The notes: generated by a model not told the origin, from the sequence alone. A DNA stretch of 64,000 nucleotides from Durusdinium trenchii (GCA_963970005.1 CAXAMN010025650.1:501016-565015), one strand, 5' to 3'; counted from the first letter of the stretch, positions 10,620 through 23,914 are shown. Numbers and translations: made by a program.

Positions 10620-13020
10620 AAAAAAAGCACAGGTGTTTTTTCTCCTTGCAAGGATCTGACGCTGGGGCACAACTTTTTTTTGTCCCCTATGCAGCAACGA
10701 GATACAGTAAGAATAAAGTAGTAAAAGACCAAGGAAGAAATCAATGCGTCTAGCTTCTTGTTACTAGTAGCGTCCTTGCTCCTAGTAAGGCCAGGAGCCC
10801 CGAACGTAGCGTCCTAGAGGAGACCTCCAACCTTTAGTTCCTGAGATCGGAAGCATTTCGACCATGCCAGCCGCTGCTTCGCACTTGAAACCTCCAAGGA
10901 TGCGTCGTTGAAATGTTTCTAATGGCTTCTTGTTACTACTAGTAAGGCACTTGTGCTTTTTTGCTGCGACAAGCTACCTACAGTGTTAGCTTGCCACCAG
11001 CCACTTGACTATGCAACTGCATTGTGAGGTGTATGTATGAATTAGAGCAATGTAGCATTGAGCATTCCGGCTTGTCGTCCCGCAGGAGAAATGAAGAATG
11101 CACAGTCAGGACAATAATGAAGGGAGCAGAACTTAACGTCGAACTGTTGCCACTTTCAAGGCAGGTTGACTAAGACGAGACTCCAATTCCTGCAAAGCTG
11201 TGTAATTGTGTTGCCAAGCAGATACTTTCTGAATTGCTTGTTCACGCGTGCACCACGTGTGGAAGTTCATTTAATCCGGCTACATGTTGGCAGCTTTGAT
11301 GCCGCATGTGACAATGTGCCTGACTCGTGTCATTGAATTTGGACCAACGACCAACCTTTGTGAGAGTATTTGTTTGGTTGTTTGATTTCTTGTTGATTGA
11401 CATGGGTAACTGCATCATTTGTTTCTGAATCAAGAAGCACACCACAGGAATTGATCCGAATCCAGTGTTCACTTGTTTCTCTAACTTGCCCAGATCGTTT
11501 TTCCTCAAAACAAGACGCAGCGATTGAGATCAGGCGCTAAAAACATGGTTCGATGGCTTTCTGAGACTTGATGGGGTGACCCTTTTCTTGCTGACACACG
11601 TTTGTTCCTCCAATAACAGGGCAAAATACTGAATAAGGTCAGCTGGCAGATCTTTCGTTGACTGACGCTAGGACATGGGTCGTTTAGCAAGGTGGTGAGC
11701 TTGCGAGCGATTTGGCCTTTGAGATGCCATCTGTGAAGTGCTGATTTGTGATGTGGTTGAAGATCATGTGGGAGCCGATCGTAAATGCAAATCTAAGAAT
11801 TATGAAAGGGCATGTGTATCTCAGCATTTGCGATTGTAAAACCCTGCATCGCGGTTGATCGGCGATTGGTTCGCGATTGAGAAACATTTGTTGTATCAGA
11901 ATCGACCATTGTAAGAGGAGAAATCAATATTATATTGCATGATAATCATGTTACAGTTCAGCCTTACACTGTATTCGGGTCTGCCTAGACACTGTGTTCA
12001 ATAGTGATAGCCAGTAGCAAAGAAGAATCAGAACAGAAAGTTTAAAGTTTACCAGCCCAGATCAATTCAATTCTCAAAAATATGTCGACGAAATCCGCGA
12101 TTGGTTCGCGATTGATCCGCGATTGTGCCACGATTGTTAAACCCGCCTGAGTAGGCCCTGCCATATCTCTAAATTCTGTGATATGTAGCTATGTTTCGTC
12201 GATTCTCTGCGCAAAATAGTGTCGCATACGAGAGCACTCTCCCGCGATTGACACCGTTGGGATCGCGATTGATTCGCGGTTGATCGGCGATTGTAGCTGC
12301 CTCAGATATTTTTTATGTTGATCAACACCCATGTGAGTGCCACGTTGTGGTTTGTGATGGTGAGGTGTCTAAACACCTGTCCTTTCTTTGCTCCTCGCCT
12401 GAAATCTATAGTCGTTTACTTGACCTCTCATCTCTACCTTTCTTTACTTTTTTATACTTTTTCTACTTTTCTTGACCACTCTGCTCTTGAAATCTTTATT
12501 ATGCGAATGCTTTTCTATGCGTTGTACAACTGTCCATTCCCTGAAGGGACTCGCATCCAGCAGGACACATTCTGTCAACGCATTCGGCACCGTTCTTTAC
12601 CTGTCAACTGGAGCAATCTCTCCAAGCTGCACAAACTGTCTCACAGTATCTATGCACATCCCTTACAATCCCATACACAGCGCTTGAAATCATTGTCCAT
12701 CGAGTTTCTCTTCTTCCTTTGATTAAGATTGAGCACGCAAATCTATCATGCAAAAGTGCAGGCAAAGCAACTATTCGCAGACGGCTTTGCTTGTTTGGTA
12801 TTTTCACAGCATCTCTTCGGATCGTTTGACATGCCATGACATGCCTGTAACTAGAGCTTAAAATGAGTGTCATGCCTTCACAGCTATTCACGTTGCCACT
12901 GCCCCGGAGCTTGATGAAGCTTGGCTGCCTAAGATGAGACATTGAGAGAAAAGGACAAAAGCACAAGGACTGACAAGGACATGCAAAATGCTTGACCTCA
13001 CGCGCGGGCGGTCAAATTTG
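10620..13020. other. Long stretch without recognisable gene
   Basis: I see no exon chain here. It holds a family A fragment at 10,750-10,815 (reverse), a cluster of GCGATTG words between 11,850 and 12,290, and an AT-rich 135-codon open frame at 12,315-12,722 whose composition (many Leu, Ser, Phe, His) looks like chance. A short frame at 10,863-10,910 (MPAAASHLKPPRMRR) could be a first exon but has no partner. Confidence 0.5.
11858..12295. repeat. Cluster of CGCGATTG words
   Basis: The words CGCGATTG, GGCGATTG and CGCGGTTGAT recur in three groups: about 11,858-11,885, 12,095-12,140 and 12,242-12,295. They are often paired as TTCGCGATTGAT followed by CGCGATTG. Groups are spaced by about 150-230 bp of unique sequence. 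No coding signal accompanies them. Confidence 0.6.
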
Positions 13021-14960
13021 GGCTCCAGCAGTTGACACTCCACTGTCCAGCGCTGGTAGGTGAACCTGCCTACAGCATTTTGCTCAGCCCAAAGAAATGG
13101 GTTGGAAAAACCCTTCCGTCCAAAGGTTTCTACCAGTGGACGAGAGGATATCTTGAACCATCTCTTGTCTCAAAATCGATGGATCCATAGAGCCAATTTG
13201 CTAAGGCCAGTCGTTGCTTTGATGGCAGCTGGTGGCAGGTGGTTTGGGGTTCAGTTGCACATGGTCAAAGGCTGTGTTGCTCCAACCTAGTAGGCATGGC
13301 CTCCAACCTAATAGCGCTGTGTTGCTCCTTGTGGGAAAACCATCTACGCTTGTGGCCAAGCAAGTCGCTCGATCGGCCCACAAGGTCGATGCGGCGTCAT
13401 CTGAGGCGCGTCCACATGTGTTTCGTCGCTACGAACGGGGCGATCGGACGCCGTACTACGAACGGAGCAAGTAGCTACAGCGAGAGATCTCAGCCTACCA
13501 CTTTCTTTGTGTTTCACTTGGAAAAGCAGGGAAAACGAAAGCAGTGCAGGATCATAAGTGACTCATATAGCTCTCGTGCCCTTGGTCGCTTCTGATGCAA
13601 ACCACCTCAGCCAGCTTGTGATTTCAGGTTGATTCCGGCAGCGCTAGCCGCTTTGGCCTTCAGAAGTTTTGCATTCCTACAAGTCTGTGGCTTAGATTTG
13701 AGAATGTCTCCACTCAGGCACAAGCAAACTCCAAGCCTCAAAACGTATATTAACCAATTTTGAATGCGAGCAGCATGAAACTGTATGGAGAGACCGTGTG
13801 TTTAGAAGCCAACACCACCACACAGCCTTACCTCCTAACTTTGGTGCTTGTTCCTTCTCCAGCTGTTTACTCTCAATATTTGGCATCAGATTGAGCCAGA
13901 TAAACCAGCTCCTAAAGTACAGCAGATGTTCGTTGAAGAGAAACAACTTCTGAAGAGCAGTGCAGCCACTTGCTGCTACAGCTTCACAGAGTTTGTCGTG
14001 CATGTCAAGTTCACAGGTCTTTGGCAGCTCAGACCAGTCTGCGCGGCTTGTCCAGCGTCTCTGGTCTCCAAGAAGTGGATTGAAGCCGTTCACTTGTCAT
14101 TCAACATAAGTTGAACAGAACGGCTTCTTAAGTTTGCCATTAGGTGGCCATTGCTCTTAGGGTGGAGCCATGGCTTCTAGGTTGGAGGCCATCGTTAGTT
14201 TCCAAGAAATCTAGGAACCACATGAATAGTGCGAGGGCTTCTTCAAGGCAGCTCCCCCCCCGCTGCCTTTGGGGCTGGGGCAGCATCCTTGAAGAAGCCT
14301 GATCCTGCGTCCGGTAGTACAGTAGTAGCTTCCGTGCTGCTAGTAACTTTGCAAGCAGCTACTTTTACGGCATACCCCATCTCCAGGTGTAAACAAACAT
14401 AAAAGGAAACAATAAGGACAAAATTGCAAGGCGAAACGAATACACTCATTTCATTTTTTTCATGTCGCAACTTGTGCCATTTGTTCATGTTCCAGCTTTG
14501 ATGGCACTTCATTCACGCCATTTTTGCTTGCTTGTGAAATCTCATGAGTTTAGGTGTTGAGCAAGTGTACGAACCACCGAATATGACATCAACTCTCCCA
14601 TGTCAAACATGCTGACCAGTCTAATTTGCCATTGAACAGTTAAGGCCGCAACTTGCTCACTGGGATTGTGGGTGCGTTGTCCCTGGAGGAGAGACCACTA
14701 AATGTACGAAAGCAATGGCCTCCAACCTGTCGTCTGTGCTCCTGGCCTTACTACTAGGAACAAGGACGCTACTAGCTCCTGGCATCGCTACTAAGAGCAA
14801 GGACGCTACTCGGGGCTCCTGGCCTTACTACTAGGAACAAGGACGCTGTGCCTTGTCTGATCGAAAGCCGCAAAGTGTCCGATAGGCCTTCACTCCGGAA
14901 TCCAATGCCTACATGCAGAGGAAAGTGGCGTGAGCCAGTGACATTTGTACATGTCGCCTT
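13020..14960. other. Sparse region with repeats and unproven exon-like segments
   Basis: Contains a family B fragment (13,285-13,315), a partial family C copy (14,205-14,235), a purine/pyrimidine-mixed hairpin-prone stretch around 14,240-14,300 (GAAGGCAGC... and its partial complement) and a family A array (14,745-14,850). Open segments near 13,905-13,990 (VQQMFVEEKQLLKSS) and 13,340-13,470 could be exons, but nothing confirms frame or family. Confidence 0.4.
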
Positions 14961-15107
14961 TTGAAATCACACTCAGACTGGTCCTGCATTTCTGTGACGT
15001 TATCATCCCTGAAATCAAAGAGATTCATGCATCATGCACGAGGATTTAAGTCAAAATACAAGCAGGCCTACCAATTTCATTGTGACCTGGTACACTGTCT
15101 TGAAGCA

Positions 15108-17197
15108 GGTATCCTCCAATCAACAAGGAGGACCCCAACAGATGCCAGTGGAGATCGTCGAACATTGCACAGGTGTCAATACGGCACCGCAATGTTTGCT
15201 CTAGCGAGGTTATGCTGTTGCAGACTATGCGGTTGAACTGCAGACTATGCTGTCACAGAGAGAGAGAGAGAGAGCGCAGCGCGTATTGGTCCCCTCATTC
15301 TTCCTTATTCATGCAAGACAATATTGTATGCGGAGTATGTCAGCAGATACTTTTTAACCAACAAGTGTTTGTAACATCAGGAAATTTAGATTTTTGACAG
15401 CACCACAATCATTTTCAAAAGAATTGTTTGCTTCGGGATTATGCTGACTCTTTCAGCACAGGCAAATGCACAGCGAGAAAAGCTCCAAGACTTGCGAGAA
15501 TGCAAGATGGCAGGCTGACCAGCCAATGTAGGAATGGCCTCCAACCTACTAGCGATGGCCTCCAACCTAATGGGAATGGCCTCCAGTGTATTATTCCAAT
15601 GGAACTGTTGTTCAGAGTTTGATAGTTATTGGTTATATTTGGAACAGATACTGTACAGACTTTACATGCAGGCACGAATGCGGACGACAAGGATATTGCA
15701 GGAGAATTTGCAGGAATTGTTTGTCGGACTGCATGCCATCATGCTTTGATTGAAAGGGCCCTCGAAGCAGAAGAATCCTGTCAAGTACATTTGGCAGTTC
15801 AGGTAGCTCAGATCTGGTTGCCAGGAGCCTTGTTGAACAAAGGCGACTTCACGAAGGTGAGCTTCAAGAACGGCATCATGACCAAGGTCACAGGGTTAGG
15901 GAATCTGTCAGAGAGAGAGAGAAGAACACCTATATATAGACCTACTGTACTTTGATCATTTTTGAACATTCTCCTTTCGGTTCAAAGCAAGCGTCATAAG
16001 ATATAAACGATGATTTTTTGGGCTTGGCATTCCAGAAATCACTGCTCTCAACCAGTTGTCATTCGAGCTGAAGTCACTCTCCGGAGCACAGGCGGTTGCC
16101 GAAGAAAGTAACTTTGAGGGCGCAGACTTCACGAATGTTGTTGCGGACTGCAGACGTTTCGTCAAGCGGAAGGGCTCCATGCTACTACTAACAAGAAGCT
16201 GCTAGTAACAAAGCCATGCTTCTTTTGAACATAGAAAAGAGTCGTTGCGTTGCCGCTTAGCCAGAAGCCCATGATGTCAGAGTCGCAGGATCGTGTGGAG
16301 TTCAAGAATGCCAACTTCAAAGATGCTTCCCGGTTGAAGACTAGTAGCGACGCCAGGAGCCCCTAGTAGCGTCTTGCTCCTAGCAGTAAGGCCAGGAGCC
16401 CCTAGTAGCGTCCTTGCTCCTAGTAGCGATGNNNNNNNNNNTAGTAGCGTCCTTGCTCCTAGTAGCGATGCCAGGAGCCCCTAGTAGCTTCTTGCTCCTA
16501 ATTTTTCAATACTTGCTTTCTAAAGTTGTTCCTTTTAACATTGGCTCGTGACGTCACTGTGAAGCAACTCACTGATTGATGGATGTCCTGAATCAGGCCA
16601 TCTTCAAGAATGCCCTGCTGACGTCGTGCTCTCCCAAGGGGAAACACCCGACATTGCTGACGTCATTTTGGCTGATCCCATGCGGGTGGGGTGGCTGCCT
16701 AGGGATCCGCTGTGTCGAAGGTCGGACTTTACGGGAGTCAATGTGGAGAATGCGGACTTCACAGATGTTGGGCTGACAAGTTTATCAGGAGCAAGGACGC
16801 TACTAGGGGCTCTTGGCCTTACTACTAGGAGCAAGGAGCTACTAGGAGCAAAGTAGATGATCAAGACAAGAGTCAACAGGGAATGTTTGTCACAGTGTTC
16901 TGTGGTGTCCACAAAGCAAAACAGTTTGTGGCAGAGTCATGCCAGGCTTTCTTGGACATCCAAAGCGTCAAAATCCTATGCAACAATCCAACAATGAAAG
17001 GCATTTTGTGCGCGTGTCGTGGTTGCGTTGATTTGTTTGGTTGCTTAGTTGCATCTCCATTATATATCCGCAGTGTATGCATTTGATTTGTGAGTTGGGT
17101 CACATTGCTGCCGGCGTGGTGGCCCGCAGGCAAGAATCCTGTCACAGGAGCAGACACTTATCTTAGCGCCGGCTGTGATATTGCGGATGCTGGACAG
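15108..17197 (+). CDS. Pentapeptide-repeat protein
   Basis: Exons in order: about 15,108-15,172 (Gln-rich), 15,457-15,513 (AQREKLQDLRECKMA), 15,672-15,718 (TNADDKDIAGEFAGI), 15,803-15,886 (GDFTKVSFKNGIMTK), about 16,054-16,134 (SNFEGADFTNVV), about 16,300-16,340 (VEFKNANFKDASRL), 16,597-16,620 (AIFKNALL), 16,721-16,772 (SDFTGVNVENADFTDVGL) and 17,130-17,197 (NPVTGADTYLSAGCDIADAG). The junction 15,513/15,672 joins G+GC to Gly, and its GC donor is explicit; 15,718/15,803 is phase 0. The five-residue period with central Phe/Leu (ADFTN, ANFKD, ADFTD) is diagnostic of the pentapeptide right-handed beta helix. The first exons form an acidic helical N-terminus. Biochemical role of these proteins is usually unknown; many are in plastids or act as scaffolds. 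Start codon and stop not placed. A 10-N gap (16,432-16,441) lies in an intron. Confidence 0.7.
15256..15274. repeat. (AG)n microsatellite
   Basis: About nine AG dinucleotides in an intron of the pentapeptide gene. Confidence 0.9.
16340..16500. repeat. Family A array, reverse orientation, containing assembly gap
   Basis: Reverse copies (GTCCTTGCTCCTAGTAGC, then GATGCCAGGAGCCCCTAG) flank a 10-N gap at 16,432-16,441. The sequence on both sides of the gap is the same repeat, so the copy number here is not known and the gap length is a placeholder. Confidence 0.9.
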
Positions 17198-17949
17198 TAT
17201 AATCGATGATTTTGGTGCAAAGCATTCTTATTCGTTTCTAGTTTTCGTTCCATACGGGTTGCTCTGCATACCCAATTTTCAGAGGCACAGACTGCTAGAA
17301 TGGCAGGCCTCCAGAACAGCTGCTAGATTGTTGCATTCAAACAGGTTCAGAGGAGCTTAACATCTAACAATAGTTACTCATGGTTGTTTGATTTGTGTTT
17401 TTGCATGCTTGCCCACAAAGGCACAAATAGACCAGACTGACTGCCCGCGTATAGTAGAAAAGAGGCACCGTGGCCGGGAATTTGGTTTGTGGGTTAGTGT
17501 TGAGGTTGCTGGTAGCTCACGTGTCTAATGTTCAACAGAGACCTATTCTGCGGAATGGCTACAAGCAATAAAGACTCCAGGGATATATAGTAAGTCTCTA
17601 GGAAAGGATACGTACATGCTCAGAGGAAAGAATCACGCGCACACTGCACACCCAGTACGTCGGATAAGCTCTAGGTTGTGGACGTGACTACCAGCAAGAA
17701 GCAAATTATATAGGCAAATTGAAATCTGTTGAAATATGGAATGCCATTTGACCAGAAATAATTGCCTTTTTTTGCAGAGTACCCGTTCGACAATATTTTG
17801 GCTCAGGGTTGAATCAAAGCATTCACTACACTGTAGTAAGAGTGAAGGAGTAGAAACACACGTCAAACAAAAATCCTCTAAAATCTCAACCGAAGAGACG
17901 AGAGACCTCTGGAAATCTGTGCCGTTCTCCGTACCGCCGTCTTGACGTC

Positions 17950-20900
17950 ATGGCTTCGGCAAAATACGATGGCTTTGGTGGAGGATCGAACAGTGGAAGC
18001 TACTAGGAACAAGAAGCAGCTAGGGGCTCCTGGCATCGCTACTAGGAGCAAGGACGCTACCAGGGTTTTCGTTCCTAGTGTCCATTCACTTATTTGACTT
18101 ATTTGTGTCCGCCTTGTTCCAGGGGGGCCATGCAGTACACCGGTACAGTTACAAACACATGGCATGTGACTGGCTTCAACCTAACAGCAATGGCCTCCAA
18201 TCTAAGAGCGATGGCCTCCAACCTAATATTATGTAAGCACGTGCATGTGACAAGGAGTCATGTTGAACATATTGCTTCGATGTCAACCTGAGTGGGTCAT
18301 CAAACAGCAAGCTTCACAAGCAAACAAAGGTGATATGAAATTATCATTGATAAATAAGGCAACTCAATTCCCTTCACATGCAGTTCCCACTGCCGCACTT
18401 TCTGATCGTCGCCTAACTTGAACCTCCAACTAAAGCTTTTCGCAACGTTCCAGGATGGGGAACAATGACTGGAGGTTGGACAACTTGGATGGGCGACTTG
18501 GGTGGACAACATACGTTGGTCACTTGGATCTCTGAGGCAATGCCGCAATGGGTACGATGCAGACAGCAGCTTTGCCGACTCAGGTTGGATGACAATCGAA
18601 ATCACTATTTGTTGTTCTCTCTTGCAAGCATGCTTGTCCAAACGGGAGACCTACCGCTTGTCCAAACTGGTCTCAGGAGAGGCCAGGGACAGATACAGAC
18701 TTTTGTACACTTCTTCAGGCAGTGGGAACTGCTGGGGGGCACTGCCTTTCAGCGGCAGAACTTTGGAAACGCACCTCGCCTCAGCCCAGTTCTTGTACAG
18801 GATACTTGCAAAGACAATATGACTCATTTGTCAAGCGTTTCTTGATTTGGATGTTGACTTTGGAATCTGTTTGGATGGAAAGTGGAGAATCATATTAACT
18901 CTAAAGACCACATGTCGGAATGGTCAAAAGGGGATACTAGTCAAGAGTTGGGTGCTCGAGCACGATGGCCTGCTTGTGTCTCGGGATGTCTAGTGTGTCT
19001 CTGAGCACTCAGACCGCATCCATGGCCACCCAGAACATTGCAGATATGCAGCCTCGACCTCAGAGCTAGTGACATCAATCCAAATATGTAGAGGTGTAAG
19101 GCACAATAATGGCAAAGGATAGAGTGTTTGTTTTGTGACGAGCGAAGTCTTTTCAAGATGGTAGAGGAACAGAAGAAAATGTGATTAGTGGTTTTTTCAA
19201 CGTGTTTTTTTGTATTGGAAAGTCTAAACCTGAGACATCCTGAAACCTTTCATGCCTGTTAAACGTACTCAAACACATTGTGCCGTGGGCTCGTCGAGGT
19301 ACAAGACGATGGCACCTGATGTCTTTGGCTCAGCGCATCTCACGATGCCACTTTTTTAGCTTCTTGTTACTAGTAGGGATGCCCTTTGCTCCTAGCTTCT
19401 TGTTCCTAGTAGTAAGGCCAGGAGCCCCTAGTAGCTTCTTGTTCCTAGTAGTAAGGCCAAGAGCCCCTAGTAGCTTCTTGTTCCTAGTAGTAGGGCCAGG
19501 AGCCCCTAGTAGCTTCTTTTCGACATGGCTTGGATGCTTGAGGTCATGAAGACACAGCCTGGCGGTGCGTATGCCAACAACTATGTTGCAGACTTAAATC
19601 TGGATTCTGCACCGAAGAGCATCCTCCGCGCTTTGCCCAGGATGCTATGGCAACAAGAGCTCCACCAACACAGACTGATGCGTACGGCTACCTGCTTTAA
19701 ATGGATCACGCGTCGTCCAAGTTAAATTTGTTCTTCATTGGTAGCTTAGAAGCTATTGAAGCTAATTGTTTTTTCAATGGAAGTTATATAATGGTTGGAG
19801 GCCATTGCTATGAAGTTGGAGGCCATCGCTACTCGACTGGAGGCCATCGTTACTATTGCTACTAGGGTGGGGGGCCATCGCTATTTTGGTGGAGGCCATT
19901 GCCACTGGGATGGAGGCCATCGCTAGGGTGGAGACCATTGTATTAAGTTCCTTTTGCTAATGATGAATTTGACTGGGAGCGAAAAAGCTCCTAGTAGCGT
20001 CCCTGTTCCTAGTAGTAAGGCCAGGAGCCCCTAGTAGCGTCCGATCGCTCCGTTCGTAGCGATGCCCTTTGCTCCGTTCGTAGCTTCTTGTTCCGTTTGG
20101 ATGGTTCAACTGCTTTCTGACCTGAGGTTATGGGGGATCGGGCTGTGGGGGTCGACCAAGCAGTGGCTATGGATGTGGGTCGTCGCGGAACATGGGAGGC
20201 TACGGAGGACAGAATGGCTACGCAGATGGCTATGGAGGATCAAACTATGGAACGGGCTATGGAGGCTCAGCTTATGGAGGTTCTGGGTGTGGCTACGGTT
20301 ATGGCTATCCAACCAGCTATGCACAAGGGCAACAAGGCCAAGGCTGCCAAGGCCAAGGTTATGGAGGCTCGGCTTATGGCCAAAACTATGGCTATGGAGG
20401 ATGCGGCCAATGTGGTCAAGGTCAGGGTGGCTATGGCTATGGATATGGAGGTGGTGGCACTGGCTATGGCGCTTATGGCTATGGCGGAAGCCAAGGACAG
20501 GACTTCCCGGAATAGTTCGTCTTGAGAGCTGTTTGCATGTGCAGGAGTAGCTCCCTATCAAGGTTACAGTGAGAGGGGCTATGGAGGTCCCATCCACGGT
20601 TTCATTAAAACCGCCAAATTTGGCTGATTCTTTGCTACTTGAGAGAGGGACACAGGGGCAATGCATCAGGTATGAATGAGATGGTGGCAACCCAGCAGTT
20701 GTCAGCGCAACAGGTTTACAGCCGAGAAGTCGAGAGCTCAATGTATTTGTCCGTCCAATTCCGCTACTAGCAACAAGTGCCACGCTAGTAGTAACAAGTG
20801 CATCGCTACTAGTAACAAGTGCATCGCTGGTGATCGCTTCTATTCCGAGAGTACTTGTATTTGGCAGACTTGACAATGACTGTATTCGTCATCTTGAGGT

Positions 20901-21330
20901 TCCTGGTTCCTTTGCAGCTCCTGGTCACGCACCCAGCGGCTACCTTGCAAACCACATGTGCAGAGTAAAGAGAGAAAAGTGCTCTTGTCTTTGTCAGTGG
21001 TGGAGGCTACAATGCCTACATGGCTGGATCAGGCTACCCTCCAGGCCAGTTGTTGCCAATAGTTGTAGAAGGTTTTGTTTGCTGATTCGCTTCATTCACT
21101 TCTTTGTCCAATGAGCTGGAGTCCGAAAGATGCTGTCTTGTCCATTCTCTACTAGCATGTTTTCTTGACAAAGCAATCATTCAATCGCAGCCTTGCCGCA
21201 CAAAAAAAAAGGTGATCAATTGGAATGTGAGAATTGTGAGATGCAGAGGCCATCCTGCAGCAGCTGCAGCACAAGGGCAAATGCCTGTGGGTCGAAACCT
21301 AGGATTTGGAAGGAGAGTGTTTTCTTGGCA
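17950..21330 (+). CDS. Gly/Tyr-rich low-complexity protein
   Basis: A likely start is ATG 17,950 (MASAKYDGFGGGSNSGS). Later exons: about 19,541-19,618 (VMKTQPGGAYANNYVADLNL), 20,126-20,515 (about 130 residues of GYGG, GSAYG, GQG and GYGYG units), 20,547-20,600 (GVAPYQGYSERGYGGP), about 20,920-20,965 (APGHAPSGYLANHM), about 20,999-21,060 (GGGYNAYMAGSGYPPGQ) and about 21,246-21,300 (GHPAAAAAQGQMPVGRNLG). The large exon keeps one frame free of stops while the composition is extreme in Gly, Tyr, Ser and Gln, with four Cys. Such prion-like tails occur in hnRNP-type RNA-binding and secreted wall proteins; no RRM was seen and no signal peptide is evident, so the role is open. Exons around 18,454-18,790 are uncertain. 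Antisense frames are shadows. Confidence 0.6.
19790..19945. repeat. Family B array within the Gly/Tyr-rich gene
   Basis: Six degenerate units of GGTTGGAGGCCATCGCTA type lie in the intron before the large Gly/Tyr exon. They are followed at 19,985-20,095 by reverse family A modules, including the variant in which GCTCCTAGTAGC is replaced by GCTCCGTTCGTAGC. Confidence 0.85.
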
Positions 21331-21339
21331 TGGAAGTTG

Positions 21340-23380
21340 TGGCAAGAAGCTACTAGGAACAAAGAGCATTGCTACTAGGAGCAAGGACGGTACTAGGGGC
21401 TCCTGGCCTTACTACTAGGAACAAGAAGCGACTAGGAACAAAGGGCATGGCAGACTGTGATTACCCAGTTGCCGCATGATGGAATCTGGTGAAACTGGTG
21501 AAACACTTTGATCTGTCACAGCTGCCACACTGTATGGCAGTTGTGCCTCCAAAAGGCTGCGGCTTGAGTGCAACTGGCTTTGGCTCTAGCTAAGAAGAGG
21601 AAGGACTCTAGAAAGAAAGCTTTTGCTTTACAAGAACGCTGTGCAAAAGGACTCAGGCCTTGAACTTAACTACCACACACACGAAGAGAGCCACATGCGA
21701 TTTCTCAGGTCGGAAGCCTGGACGCACCCGCCGAAGCATTTGCTGCTGAAGAGTGTCCCTCGGAGGGTAGGAGCGATCGGACGCTACTAGGAGCAAAGGG
21801 CACCGCTACTAGGAACCAGGACGCTACCAGGGGCTCCTGGCCTTACTACTAGGAACAAGAAGCTATTGGAAACAAGAATTAGAAGTAAACTTAATCTAAA
21901 TTTAATTAGAATTCAAGTAGAGATGGCATGACCGAAGAGATCAACTTCTGACTTCTTCCTTCCAAGGAGCGCCTCCAACCTAAGAGCGATGGCCTCCAAC
22001 ATCCTCCAACCTAGATATTGCTGAAGGTGAACAAAGAGAGGAAGAAAAGGAGGGTGTTTGGGTTCCTTTAGCGAGGTGCCCTTAATGCTTCAAAGGGGAT
22101 CTTGTTGAAGGGGCTCGCGTCCACCTTATGTTCTTTTTTGATGATGATTTTCTTAAGAAAGACGTTTGTTTCAGATTGCCTTAAAAGATGGAAGGAGACT
22201 CTTTACTCAACCAGTTTTACTCCTGAGTGGACCACCCCCTCACAACATCATACGCCTCACCTTGCAGGTGGCCTGAAGACTCTTTCAGTGGCTTTTATGA
22301 TTCATATCGTTGTATCACTCAGAAATGATTTGCATTGAGATTGCTTACTTCCAGTGCATAGGGATGCATAGGGCATATATGTGGACTTTGCCCAACATCC
22401 CAATGCCTGGATATCTCTTGCGTCTTTCACATATCTTTTCATCATCGCTTTCGACGGAGATGGACGTGCGTGTAGCTCAAAAGCGCTGCTGAGTTCTTGG
22501 GTTTGGACATGTCGATCAAAAACAAGGTCCCTTTAGACATACACTAGCTATGCCACTGTAACGTGAAGTTTGTTGAAGTATTGAAATTTAGATCCCTGAT
22601 GCAATTCGAATGGTCTTTTCACATTGCAGAGTGATTGCAGCACTTTGATCCAGTCGATGGACTCGCAAGGTGGAGATCACATTTTAAAAAAAATGTCTCG
22701 TGACACTTTGGAACGTTTCAGCGCAAAAATAAATTACAAATAAGTAGTGACTGCATTGGGCGTCGACATGTTCTTGAGCCCAACCAGTGCTTATGAAGGC
22801 CTTGGCCTTCCAATTCATGTCTGCCCAAGAATCAGCAATGTGGCCTATTCCTCATGCTGCGGCGTCCTTGGAGACCAGGTCGGGGTATTGCTCCCTTTGT
22901 TTTGACATGTTGATGCCGTGTTGGTGCCGAGGTCACCTCATTTCGGATTTCCGACGACGCAAAATACTAATTTAAAAGGTCCTAGTAGCAAACATTGTTT
23001 CTACTAGTAAGGCACTTGTTACTAGTAGCGATGCACTTGTTTCTAGTAGCTTATTGTTTCTACAAGTTGTTATTTCCCCAAACAGTTTACTGTGTGGGTT
23101 CTATCTTAGAAAAAAAGAGCTGGACACACTGACTGGCCGCGCCCCTGAACTCTGTGGCCGGGCTCTGTGACCGGGTCTTTGTCCTCCTCTTGTCTTCTCC
23201 TGTGGCCGAACAATTAACCATGCCGATGCCGACAAAATTCATTGACTAAGCAATTGGCTCTTGGGGGGAAGGTAGGGCGTACCAAGAAACTGTTTTTGAC
23301 TGATATTGGTCCCAACGAATCCTTTTGAAACTGTTTGGGGTCTATGCTGGTATAATAACGAAAAACAAGTGCTTATGTCG
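21340..23380. other. Repeat-bearing spacer without clear gene
   Basis: Family A modules lie at 21,350-21,440, 21,775-21,875 and 22,980-23,060, and family B at 21,965-22,015. Open segments near 22,787-22,880 are compatible with coding in more than one frame and I cannot choose. No exon chain could be built. Confidence 0.4.
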
Positions 23381-23914
23381 GGCTGCAGGGCGCAACTGTG
23401 CAAGAATGCAAGTGAACCAGGCCGATGGCAGTGGTGCAGACTGGCCTCGACAGCAGACCCGTGGCTAGCGCGAGAATTCTTGTAATGGCAGTAGGATGCA
23501 AAGATCCTGGAGAAGCACTATGCGGCAGTGGTGAATATATTGAGCAAGGATGTTTTTGACAATTGTAGGTTGTTTTTGCTTCAAACCTCTACAACCTCTT
23601 ATTTCTTGGATAAAAACCGTTCCCAAGATGTCTATGTTGGTCTTCGCCATTCGTTTTTGCACTTACACCATGCTACGAAACTTAATCTTACACTGAATAC
23701 TGCTTTTTCACCTCGAGTCTGGAATGCAAGAGCACATCGCCACTTGTACTTCTCATATTTGGGTTTTAAAGAAGCCCTTGAGTCTGGAGTCTGGAGTGTC
23801 TTACGGCACAGTTGTTTCAATGCGATTTTTTGCAAAGCTGATTTGCAAACATGTATTGGTGTGTTTTTTTGACAAAAAGGCATTTTTACTAGCTTTGCTG
23901 CCTTGCTATTCTGA

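Noticed and set aside
12315..12722. 135-codon + strand frame
   Set aside because: AT-rich, Leu/Ser/Phe/His-biased, no splice context or family motif.
20106..20876. 256-codon minus-strand frame rich in Ser/His
   Set aside because: Mirror of the Gly/Tyr repeat exon; its composition is forced by the sense-strand repeats.
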